A stretch of 13,010 nucleotides of DNA from assembly GCA_028872645.1 (NCBI GenBank), contig JAPKDK010000056.1, positions 1 to 13,010 of the forward strand, given 5' to 3'. The notes under the pieces were generated by a model. That model had not been told where the DNA came from. It ran no database searches and saw only the letters and a program-made list of their open reading frames with translations. How positions within the stretch are numbered: the first letter of the stretch is position 1; each line of letters starts with the position of its first letter. Below, one piece after another: positions 6,625-13,010 of the stretch. The position numbers and the translations under genes were made by a program. The stretch comes from Verrucomicrobiota bacterium. Its GTDB lineage: Bacteria > Verrucomicrobiota > Verrucomicrobiia > Limisphaerales > UBA1100.

Positions 6625-8049
6625 ATGCGGCATTCGTCAGACAGATCAGCCATCGCCGACGGCCCCCTTTGCAGCTATTGCCTCGTGGTGGTTGCTTGGG
6701 GATTGGCACTGATGTTCACAGGTTGCGTGGCGCCGCCCTATCCCAAACAATCCCTCCCAAAGGTAAAGACGCCCGAGGAATGGTCGGTCAACTTGTCGGG
6801 CGTGACCAATGCATTTGAAGGCCCATGGTGGGAGCGGTTTAAAGATCCTGAGCTCAATCGACTGATAGCTGGATCCCTTACCGCTAACGCCAATCTGGCT
6901 GTGTTGGCTGAGCGCGTTGAGTTGGCTCGGGCCGAGGGACGCCTGAACACCGCTGGGTCCCGCCCACGCGTGAGCGCTGGCGCCGGCTTGCGTACTGGCC
7001 GGCAACGCACGCGCGCAACCGATTATCAAACCGAAAGCCTGAAACCAATGACCGCCAGCAGCGAACTGGTCTGGGAAATGGACTGGCTAGGCAAATGGCG
7101 AACCCGGCACACCGCAGCTCTGGAGAGGGTTCGCGCTACCGAGGCCGACCTGAACGCCGGCCGACTCCTGCTTGCCGCCGAGACCGCAAACGCCTGGTTC
7201 TCCATACGCCGTTATAACGAGGATCTGGGCATCATTGAGGACTCTATTAAACACCAGAACGCTATCCTGACCATCTACCGCGACCGCTTGCAGGCCGGGC
7301 TCATTGATGCTGCGGTGATCGAACGGCAGGCAGCTGAAATCGCCATTCTACAGCAAGAACTGATTCGAATTCGGATGCTAGGCGAAACTGCCGTCCGACG
7401 ACTCGATCGGTTGCGTGGGTTGCCTGCGGGCGGCAGCCGATATCCCATCACTCCACTGCGTTCGGGCACAATTGTCATTCCGATCCTGCCAGCCAAGCTG
7501 CCGGCCGACATCCTCCGGCAGCGCCCCGATCTCGCTGCTGCTGAAGCTCGGCTGCGCTCCGCCTTCGCGCTGGAACGAGCCGCCCATTTGAATCTCTACC
7601 CCTCGCTCGACCTGCGCCTCGGTGGTTTCACCATGACCGGCTCAATTACTGATCCTTTCCGAAGTTGGATGACCGAGATTGGCCCGCGACTGGAGATCCC
7701 CATCTGGGATCCGGAACGGATTGAGCGACTGGGATCCGAGCAGGCCCGTGCCCGCGTCGTGGCCGCCGAGTACCGGGCGCTTGCCCTGCGTGCGTTCGAG
7801 GAAGTTGAGACCGCCGCCGTGCAGTTCAATCGCCGACGCGAACAACTCAAGCTCGCCGACGAGATTGTGCGCAAAGCCGAAAAGATCCGCAAATTCACCG
7901 CCGACAAGCTCCGCGTCGGGCTGGTCTCGCAACTTGAGGTGCTGGAAGATGAACGCCGCATCCTCAACGCTCGCCGCCAGTCACTCGCGTTGCACACCGA
8001 GTTGCTCGCTGACACGGTGGCCATCTTTCGGGCCTTGGGCGGACCTTAA
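6625..8049 (+). CDS. Outer-membrane factor lipoprotein of an RND efflux system (TolC/OprM/NodT type)
   Basis: The 474-aa product is the outer-membrane channel of a tripartite pump; three copies would form a barrel and a periplasmic helical tunnel. The N-terminal 34 residues contain a hydrophobic run (LVVVAWGLALMFTG) and a lipobox Cys at 34, followed by VAPPYPKQ. The next block, PWWERFKDPELNRLI (about 67-81), and then ANANLAVLAERVELARAEG (88-106) are typical of the NodT subfamily. The second structural repeat begins near LPADILRQRPDLAAAEARLRSA, the strongest family signature. The C-terminal half is rich in amphipathic helix (VVAAEYRALALRAFEEVETA, then LRVGLVSQLEVLEDERRIL). About 30 residues precede the lipobox, longer than usual. 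It is the first gene of the efflux cluster, 215 bp upstream of the adaptor. Substrate cannot be read from the sequence. Confidence 0.93.
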   Translation: MRHSSDRSAIADGPLCSYCLVVVAWGLALMFTGCVAPPYPKQSLPKVKTPEEWSVNLSGVTNAFEGPWWERFKDPELNRLIAGSLTANANLAVLAERVELARAEGRLNTAGSRPRVSAGAGLRTGRQRTRATDYQTESLKPMTASSELVWEMDWLGKWRTRHTAALERVRATEADLNAGRLLLAAETANAWFSIRRYNEDLGIIEDSIKHQNAILTIYRDRLQAGLIDAAVIERQAAEIAILQQELIRIRMLGETAVRRLDRLRGLPAGGSRYPITPLRSGTIVIPILPAKLPADILRQRPDLAAAEARLRSAFALERAAHLNLYPSLDLRLGGFTMTGSITDPFRSWMTEIGPRLEIPIWDPERIERLGSEQARARVVAAEYRALALRAFEEVETAAVQFNRRREQLKLADEIVRKAEKIRKFTADKLRVGLVSQLEVLEDERRILNARRQSLALHTELLADTVAIFRALGGP

Positions 8050-8157
8050 GCCAGCAGGCGTTCCGATCACCCCAGAGCTTGTCCGTAAGCAGGAAACAAT
8101 TAGGGTGGATGGCGCATCATAAACATCCCCAAGACAATTAAGTCCGACAGGAGTTTC

Positions 8158-8184
8158 ATGCTTACGAGTTTGCACGAGGTCTAG
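8158..8184 (+). other. Possible 8-codon mini-ORF (MLTSLHEV)
   Basis: ATG at 8158 is preceded by CAGGAG (8148-8153) with a short 4-nt spacing, and the frame ends at TAG 8182-8184. The TAG is followed directly by the ATG of a second, 10-codon ORF (MAVFRRASND, 8185-8217) that has no site of its own. Length is too short for statistical support. Confidence 0.2.
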
Positions 8185-8209
8185 ATGGCAGTGTTCAGGA
8201 GGGCATCAA

Positions 8210-8239
8210 ATGATTGACTCGAAGAATACCCTTTGGTAA
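8210..8239 (+). other. Possible 9-codon leader peptide (MIDSKNTLW) before the adaptor gene
   Basis: ATG at 8210 is preceded by a full AGGAGGG Shine-Dalgarno (8197-8203) at good spacing, as strong as that of the adaptor. The frame ends at TAA 8237-8239, 25 bp before the adaptor ATG. It overlaps the end of the preceding mini-ORF. A role in translational coupling or in sensing translation inhibitors would be conceivable, but this is inference from position alone. Confidence 0.3.
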
Positions 8240-8253
8240 CTTCGGTGAGGGAG

Positions 8254-8259
8254 AGGAGG
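8254..8259 (+). promoter_or_regulatory. Shine-Dalgarno of the adaptor gene
   Basis: AGGAGG lies 5 nt before ATG 8265. It selects this start over the in-frame TTG at 8214, which would place a charged 17-residue stretch before the signal peptide. Confidence 0.85.
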
Positions 8260-8264
8260 GGGAT

Positions 8265-9527
8265 ATGCGGAAGCCATCATTTTATTATCGTTTCACTTTT
8301 TGCGCTCTGCTACTGACGATAAACCTGTGGGGGAACTATCCCCTGCTCGCCGCTGAGCCGACCACGGTCAAAATTGTGAAGCCCGAGATGGTTACGCTAG
8401 AGCGCAAGACCACCCGTCCGGCTTCCGTTCACGCATATCATAACGTCGACGTATACGCACGAGTTTCAGGCTACACCAAACAGGTCAATGTCGATATAGG
8501 AGATGCAGTCAAAGCCGGCCAACCTCTGGCGAAAATCGATGTACCGGAAATGCTCGCTGCCGAACAGTTGCAACTGGCAGAAATCGCTCAATTGGAAAGC
8601 GAAATCGTACGGTACGAAGCGATGGTTGCGCTTGCCAAAGTGCAAATCACCGTTGCCGAGGCAGACGTTAAAGAATCAGACGCCCAAATTTCAGCCGATC
8701 AGATCGAATACGATCGCATCCGAAAACTGACTGAATCCAAGTCAATCTCTGAACGGTTACGAGACGAAACTTTGAGCCGATTAGAAACTTCCAAGGCTTC
8801 CCGGCTGGCAGTTGTAGCCAAGGTAGATGTGGCAATGGCCGCCTTAAAAGTAACGCAGGCCAATGCCATTGCTGCCAAGACCATGGTGGATGTTGCACAA
8901 AAAAAGCACGATGCATCCAAGATCATGATAGGGTACGCCACCTTGCGGGCCCCTTTCGACGGAGTTGTGTCGCAACGGAATCTGGATCCTGGCGAGTTGG
9001 TCGATAGTGGACTTCAAAAAAAATCGCTGTTCACCATCATCCACTCCAAAAAAGTGCGTATTCGTGTAGCGATTCCAGAGCGGGACGTGGTCTGGGTCGA
9101 CGTTGGGGACAAGGCAGAGTTCAAGTGTGACGCGCTGCGTGAGGGGAAAATTGGTGGTCAAGTTACTCGATTTGCAGGCGCGCTGGATCCCAAAACCCGG
9201 ACGATGCTGATGGAAATGGAAATTGACAATAAGGAGGGTGATTTGCTGCCGGGAATGTTCGGACTCTTGACTGTCACACTAGATCATCGGCCGGATCGAA
9301 TTGTAGTGCCCGCAACCGCCCTGCACCATGGGGAATCCGGCCAGGATCCTGTGGTATACGTCGTGAGCGCAGACGACACAGTGAGACATGTGCCGGTATC
9401 CGTTGGTCTGGATGACGGCAAACGCATTGAGATTATCAAGGGGTTATCCGGCAAGGAACGGATCGTCACCGGCATGCTAGGGCGCTTGCCTCCCGGCCAG
9501 AAAGTTCGAGTGATTTCCTCAAATTAA
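8265..9527 (+). CDS. RND efflux periplasmic adaptor subunit (membrane fusion protein, HlyD/AcrA type)
   Basis: This 420-aa protein bridges the inner-membrane pump and the outer-membrane channel. A signal peptide covers about residues 1-30 (basic MRKPSFYYR, then a hydrophobic run, ending LLAA before EPTT). The split lipoyl-like domain is seen as VYARVSGYTKQVNVDIGDAV (63-82) with GQPLAKIDVPE, and as ATLRAPFDGVVSQRNLDPGE (225-244). Between them, residues 96-220 form a long Ala/Glu/Lys-rich alpha-helical hairpin. The beta-barrel follows (VRIRVAIPERDVVWVDVGD, 264-282), then the membrane-proximal part with LLPGMFGLLTVTL and IVVPATALHHGESG (346-359). No lipobox Cys is present in the mature N-terminus, so it is probably a soluble or loosely attached adaptor. 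It is 52 bp upstream of the permease gene. Confidence 0.95.
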   Translation: MRKPSFYYRFTFCALLLTINLWGNYPLLAAEPTTVKIVKPEMVTLERKTTRPASVHAYHNVDVYARVSGYTKQVNVDIGDAVKAGQPLAKIDVPEMLAAEQLQLAEIAQLESEIVRYEAMVALAKVQITVAEADVKESDAQISADQIEYDRIRKLTESKSISERLRDETLSRLETSKASRLAVVAKVDVAMAALKVTQANAIAAKTMVDVAQKKHDASKIMIGYATLRAPFDGVVSQRNLDPGELVDSGLQKKSLFTIIHSKKVRIRVAIPERDVVWVDVGDKAEFKCDALREGKIGGQVTRFAGALDPKTRTMLMEMEIDNKEGDLLPGMFGLLTVTLDHRPDRIVVPATALHHGESGQDPVVYVVSADDTVRHVPVSVGLDDGKRIEIIKGLSGKERIVTGMLGRLPPGQKVRVISSN

Positions 9528-9579
9528 TACTGGTTCGGACAGCGTGATGATGCCGTAAGCGCAGGGACAGCAATACAAC

Positions 9580-12500
9580 ATGTTCTTACTTCGTTTCGCA
9601 CTTAAAAACCCCTATGCCGTGTGGGCCGCGACAATAGGCCTCTGCCTTTTAGGGCTATCCGTGGTGCCCCGCATTCCCGCGGACATCCTGCCGGATTTTC
9701 GAACACCCGTCGTGGTCAGTTACTTTTCATATCCCGGTCTGCCTACCGGTGAAATGGAAAAATCCGTCTCCTCTCGTGTTGAGCGGGCTTTGACTCTCGC
9801 CGGCCGAATGGAACATCAAGAATCGCGCACCATGCCCGGGGCGAGCCTGATCAAAGTTTTCTTTCAACCGGGGACCGACCCATCTTCGGCCATGAACGAT
9901 ATCGTCAATCTTGAAGCCAGTGACATGTTTCACCTGCCACCAGGAATTGAATACCCGTTCACCCTTCGCAGCGAACCCGCAAACCTGCCCGTGGTGCTTG
10001 CAGCCATTCATGGTGAGGGCCTGAGTGAAACCGAGCTGTACAAGATCGGTTACTACGCGGTCCGAAACAAAATGGGCGGCCTGCAAGGCGTTCAAATTCC
10101 TCACCCGTTTGGCGGCAAGTTCCGGCAAATGATGGTTTATGTCGATCCCGTCAAACTGCAGGCCCACCACCTGTCGGCTGCTGACGTTGTTCACGCCTTG
10201 AAACAGGCCAACCTCGTGATGGCCGGCGGCAACATAAAGATGGGTTCCACCGACTATCTGGTTCACCCCGTCAACACGTTGCCGGGCACCGTTGATATCG
10301 ACAATGTTCCCATCACCACTCGCGATGGACGCACAATTTTTATTAAAGATGTCGGATACACCAAGGATGATGCGGCACTTCAATACAACATCGTCCGCGT
10401 GAATGGTAAACGCAGTGTATATTGCCCCTTGCTGCGGGAACCTGGCGAGAACACGATTGCAGTTGTGGATCGAATTAAAGAAGGAATCGACCGGGAAATT
10501 CCTAAGATGAAGGAACGCGGCGACATCCCCGCAGCAACTCAGGTTGAGCTGGTCAATGATCAGTCTGGCTACATTCGTTCAGCAATCCGAAACGTGAAAT
10601 ACGAACTTGGCATCAGCGCCGTACTGGTAGTTCTTGTGGTCGGCTTGACTCTGCGTCGATTCAAACCGTCTCTGGCAGTACTGATGGTAATTCCGTTGTC
10701 GATTCTGATCGGCATGCTCGGATTTTATTTTTCAGGCAACAACATCAACGTCATGACCCTCGGCGGCATTGCGCTGGCCGTTGGCGCGGTAGTCAACGCC
10801 AGCATCGTGGTGGTTGAAAACATTGTTCGTCATCTGGACATGGGAAAAGATGGAATCAATGCCGCTCGAGATGGTACATCGGAAGTCGCGCCCGCCGTTC
10901 TGGCCGGCACGGCAACTACTCTGGCCGTGTTCATTCCCGTTATTTTTCTCACCGGCATGATCCGTTATTTATTTGAACCAATGGCTCTGGCTGCTGTTCT
11001 GACCATTGGGGCATCCTACGTGGTGGCCATGACCGTCGTGCCGGCGTTCTGCTCTCGATTGATGACCAAGGGCCGTGGCATCTCGCAGCAAGCCTCTCAG
11101 AACGATTCTCAAAACGAGGCCAAAACTTCCGGGCTGATTGACCGCATTCTTCGTACAGCGATGCGAATCCGCGTGCCTTTGATCATGACTGTGGTGGTGC
11201 TTGTGGGGTGCTCTTATCTTTTGTACGGACGCATCGGGACCGAATTATTCCCTGCCGTCGATGCTGGGACATTTGAGCTTCGTGTCAAAACCACTCCAGG
11301 CACCCGACTTGAGGAGACCGAAAAACTTGTTGAGAAAATTGAACAGACAATCCAGGAAGTGATCCCGGAAAAAGAGATTCGGACCATCATCTCCAACATC
11401 GGGTTACCCGTTGGAAAAGGGGCAGGATTCTCGACCGTGTTGAGTTCAAACACGGGTCCCGACTCTGCATTCCTGATCACCAACCTCAACCAAGCCGGGC
11501 GCACCACAAGCACACTCGAATATGTGGAAAAGTTGCGGAAGGTTCTGAAAGAACGGTTTCCTCAAGAGCAATTCCTATTTGTCACCGGCGGCATCATCAA
11601 CGCCACGCTCAATAAGGGCGTCCCCGTTCCCATCAATGTTCAGATTTCCGCTGGAACAGTAGCCAAGTGTCGCATTGCAGCTGAAAAGGTGGTGCAACAT
11701 ATCCAGGACATTGACGGTGCGGTTGATGTACAAATCGGCCAGGCACTGGACTATCCACAATTGGATATTAAAGTGGATCGGACGCGCGCCGCATTGATGG
11801 GGCTGACGCAGCGCGACATCGCCGAAAACGTCGTGACTGCACTCTCATCGAGTGCCGGAATCGCGCCCATGATTTGGGTGGATCCCAAAACAGGTGTCGA
11901 TTTCTTCATTGGTGTTCAGTACGAAAACAACGAAATGGAGTCACTGGATCAGCTCCGCAATCTGCCTTTGTCTGTCAACACAGAGAGTGGGCCTACCACT
12001 GTGCCCCTTTCAAACGTAGCGAAGATTGATCGGGTCAACATACCGGGTGAAATAGCGCATTACAATATCGGTCGCGTTAATGACGTTTACGTCAATGTCT
12101 CAGGCCGAGACCTCGGCAGTGTGGCGGCGGATGTGGAGTCCGCCCTGACTACCGTTGATTTGGACAAAGGTGTTTCGGTAACGCTTCGAGGACCAGTAGC
12201 AACGATGCGGGAAGGCGCCGCCACTCTAGGCATCGGGCTATTGACCGCGGGTATTCTTGTTTACTTGGTGATGATGGCGCAATTTCGATCTGTTATCGAC
12301 CCCATGATCATTATGCTTGCTGTTCCACTCGGATTCTCTGGTGTGCTAGCCGCCCTGTATCTGACTGATACAACGCTGAATATTCAGTCATTGATCGGCA
12401 CGTTGATGATGATTGGCGTCGTTGTCAATAACAGCATCTTAATTGTCGATACTGCCAATCAACTACTGAAAAAAGGAAAGGAGCCAGTCGAGGCAGCCAT

Positions 12501-12735
12501 CCAAGCCACGAGCATCCGTTTCCGTCCTATTGCCATGACTTCGCTGGTGTTAATTGCATCAATGCTTCCGTTATCGATTGAACTTGTTCCTGGTGGTGAA
12601 GCGATGATTCCGCTGGCACGGGCAATGATCGGAGGAATGCTTGTTTCGACGTTTTTAACACTTTTCATCGTGCCCTGTGTCTACAGCCTGATTAAGCGAC
12701 CGGAATCCGTGACCACCACTGAAAGTTCGGCGTAG
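9580..12735 (+). CDS. RND-family efflux permease with atypical proton-relay residues
   Basis: At 1051 aa this matches the length of AcrB/CusA-type pumps: TM1 near residues 12-30, a large periplasmic loop, a central TM2-TM6 block (about 340-500), a linker (KGRGISQQASQ, then a Gln/Asn/Ser-rich stretch), TM7, a second periplasmic loop and TM8-TM12 (about 880-1040). Conserved pieces include RIPADILPDF after TM1, NINVMTLGGIALAVG in TM4, FIPVIFLTGMI in TM6, TELFPAVDAGTFEL after TM7, and RFRPIAMTSL before TM11. The TM4 core reads VVNASIVVVENI, so AcrB Asp407/Asp408 (CusA Asp405) correspond to Asn406/Ala407, while Glu413 is kept. The TM10 core reads VVVNNSILIVD, with Asn950 at the AcrB Lys940 position. 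Energy coupling may therefore differ or be impaired. Start: ATG 9580, with AGGGA at 9563-9567, rather distant. Substrate class (drug, lipid, metal) is unresolved. Confidence 0.96.
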   Translation: MFLLRFALKNPYAVWAATIGLCLLGLSVVPRIPADILPDFRTPVVVSYFSYPGLPTGEMEKSVSSRVERALTLAGRMEHQESRTMPGASLIKVFFQPGTDPSSAMNDIVNLEASDMFHLPPGIEYPFTLRSEPANLPVVLAAIHGEGLSETELYKIGYYAVRNKMGGLQGVQIPHPFGGKFRQMMVYVDPVKLQAHHLSAADVVHALKQANLVMAGGNIKMGSTDYLVHPVNTLPGTVDIDNVPITTRDGRTIFIKDVGYTKDDAALQYNIVRVNGKRSVYCPLLREPGENTIAVVDRIKEGIDREIPKMKERGDIPAATQVELVNDQSGYIRSAIRNVKYELGISAVLVVLVVGLTLRRFKPSLAVLMVIPLSILIGMLGFYFSGNNINVMTLGGIALAVGAVVNASIVVVENIVRHLDMGKDGINAARDGTSEVAPAVLAGTATTLAVFIPVIFLTGMIRYLFEPMALAAVLTIGASYVVAMTVVPAFCSRLMTKGRGISQQASQNDSQNEAKTSGLIDRILRTAMRIRVPLIMTVVVLVGCSYLLYGRIGTELFPAVDAGTFELRVKTTPGTRLEETEKLVEKIEQTIQEVIPEKEIRTIISNIGLPVGKGAGFSTVLSSNTGPDSAFLITNLNQAGRTTSTLEYVEKLRKVLKERFPQEQFLFVTGGIINATLNKGVPVPINVQISAGTVAKCRIAAEKVVQHIQDIDGAVDVQIGQALDYPQLDIKVDRTRAALMGLTQRDIAENVVTALSSSAGIAPMIWVDPKTGVDFFIGVQYENNEMESLDQLRNLPLSVNTESGPTTVPLSNVAKIDRVNIPGEIAHYNIGRVNDVYVNVSGRDLGSVAADVESALTTVDLDKGVSVTLRGPVATMREGAATLGIGLLTAGILVYLVMMAQFRSVIDPMIIMLAVPLGFSGVLAALYLTDTTLNIQSLIGTLMMIGVVVNNSILIVDTANQLLKKGKEPVEAAIQATSIRFRPIAMTSLVLIASMLPLSIELVPGGEAMIPLARAMIGGMLVSTFLTLFIVPCVYSLIKRPESVTTTESSA

Positions 12736-12898
12736 CAAACACTCGAGCTTCGTCCCCTCATTCCTTCCTTCGTCTTTGACGCACTACCCCCATCGTCTGA
12801 ATATTTGGGAGAAGCAACAGAAGATCCAATTCACACGTTGAAACTTAAACGGCCCGGATTTAACTCCTGGCCGGCGTGTGATTTGTTGTTACGCCAAC
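12736..12898. terminator. Convergent intergenic region with nested inverted repeats
   Basis: The gap between the permease and the converging partial gene holds nested repeats. CTTCGTCTTTGA (12768-12779) is the exact reverse complement of 12906-12917, inside the neighbouring gene. Within this lie TCACACG (12831-12837) / CGTGTGA (12875-12881) and CGGCC (12850-12854) / GGCCG (12869-12873). They could fold into one long interrupted hairpin acting as a bidirectional terminator, although no clean T-tract follows. Confidence 0.35.
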
Positions 12899-13010
12899 TT
12901 AGAACTCAAAGACGAAGTCCAATTGGAAAAAGTTGTTGGACTCGTCGTCATATATGGAGTTCTCGGCCTCGGTACGTCTCCAAGCCAAAATCGCATGTAC
13001 ATTACTGTAG
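12899..13010 (-). CDS. C-terminal end of a probable outer-membrane beta-barrel protein (partial)
   Basis: Reading the minus strand from the right edge gives 36 residues, beginning YSNVHAILAWRRTEAENS and ending NNFFQLDFVFEF before TAA (12899-12901). The last ten residues alternate hydrophobic/aromatic with polar ones and finish in Phe, the pattern of the C-terminal beta-strand recognised by the BAM complex in outer-membrane proteins. The preceding AILAWRRTEAENSIYDDES fits a strand, a polar turn and the last strand. The rest of the gene lies outside the window, so the family (porin, TonB-dependent receptor or other) cannot be named. It converges on the efflux permease gene. The frame is short, so the call rests on the terminal pattern and an uninterrupted frame to the window edge. 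Confidence 0.6.
   Translation of the reverse strand, partial: YSNVHAILAWRRTEAENSIYDDESNNFFQLDFVFEF

Larger units (their letters stand above)
8050..8264. promoter_or_regulatory. Leader region between outer-membrane factor and adaptor genes
   Basis: This 215-bp gap is long for the inside of an efflux operon. It contains a chain of three tiny ORFs (8158-8184, 8185-8217, 8210-8239) and two internal Shine-Dalgarno-like sites in front of the adaptor's own site. No clear terminator hairpin or promoter boxes were recognised. It could be an untranslated leader, a second transcription start or the eroded remains of a lost gene. Confidence 0.35.

Noticed and set aside
9727..10383. Minus-strand 218-codon frame inside the permease gene
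   Set aside because: Antisense of a strongly supported RND permease; no family features.

Overview
The window looks like a chromosomal segment of a PVC-group bacterium, most likely Verrucomicrobiota (possibly Planctomycetota). This is inferred from family content: a PmoA/DUF6807-type secreted protein next to a secreted PQQ-like beta-propeller protein with a WRGP motif, several short N-terminal export signals, and housekeeping genes that mostly lack a clear Shine-Dalgarno. No rRNA, tRNA, CRISPR array, insertion sequence or integrase was recognised.

Layout. (1) 1-2339, GC-rich: the start of a pyruvate/2-oxoacid:ferredoxin oxidoreductase gene running off the left edge (minus), a UreF-like gene (plus) and a YebC/PmpR/TACO1-family gene (minus) that converges on ureF with a 12-bp gap. 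(2) 2340-5166: a broken, internally deleted PmoA/DUF6807 gene (2482-2658), a beta-lactamase-fold serine hydrolase lipoprotein (minus) and an intact PmoA/DUF6807 gene (plus). The broken copy and the intact copy flank the hydrolase in the same orientation. (3) 5204-6505: a secreted PQQ-like beta-propeller protein, 37 bp after the intact PmoA-like gene and probably co-transcribed with it. (4) 6625-12735: a complete tripartite RND efflux system in the order outer-membrane factor, periplasmic adaptor, inner-membrane pump. (5) 12899-13010: the 3' end of a minus-strand gene whose product ends like an outer-membrane beta-barrel.

The efflux genes would form a pump spanning both membranes. The RND permease has Asn-Ala where the proton-relay Asp pair of TM4 normally sits (residues 406-407), and Asn at the TM10 Lys position (residue 950). 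This is the most unusual protein-level feature of the window. The first two efflux genes have strong Shine-Dalgarno sites, unlike the YebC, PmoA-like and PQQ-like genes, and the efflux block looks less GC-rich than the left end, so it may have a separate history. A 215-bp gap between the outer-membrane factor and adaptor genes holds a chain of tiny ORFs, two of them with good Shine-Dalgarno sites, which could be a translated leader.

No clearly new defence or mobile system is visible. The points most worth following are the permease without its relay aspartates, the eroded tandem PmoA-like copy, the mini-ORF leader and the nested inverted repeats between the two convergent genes at the right end. 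All family calls come from reading motifs by eye.
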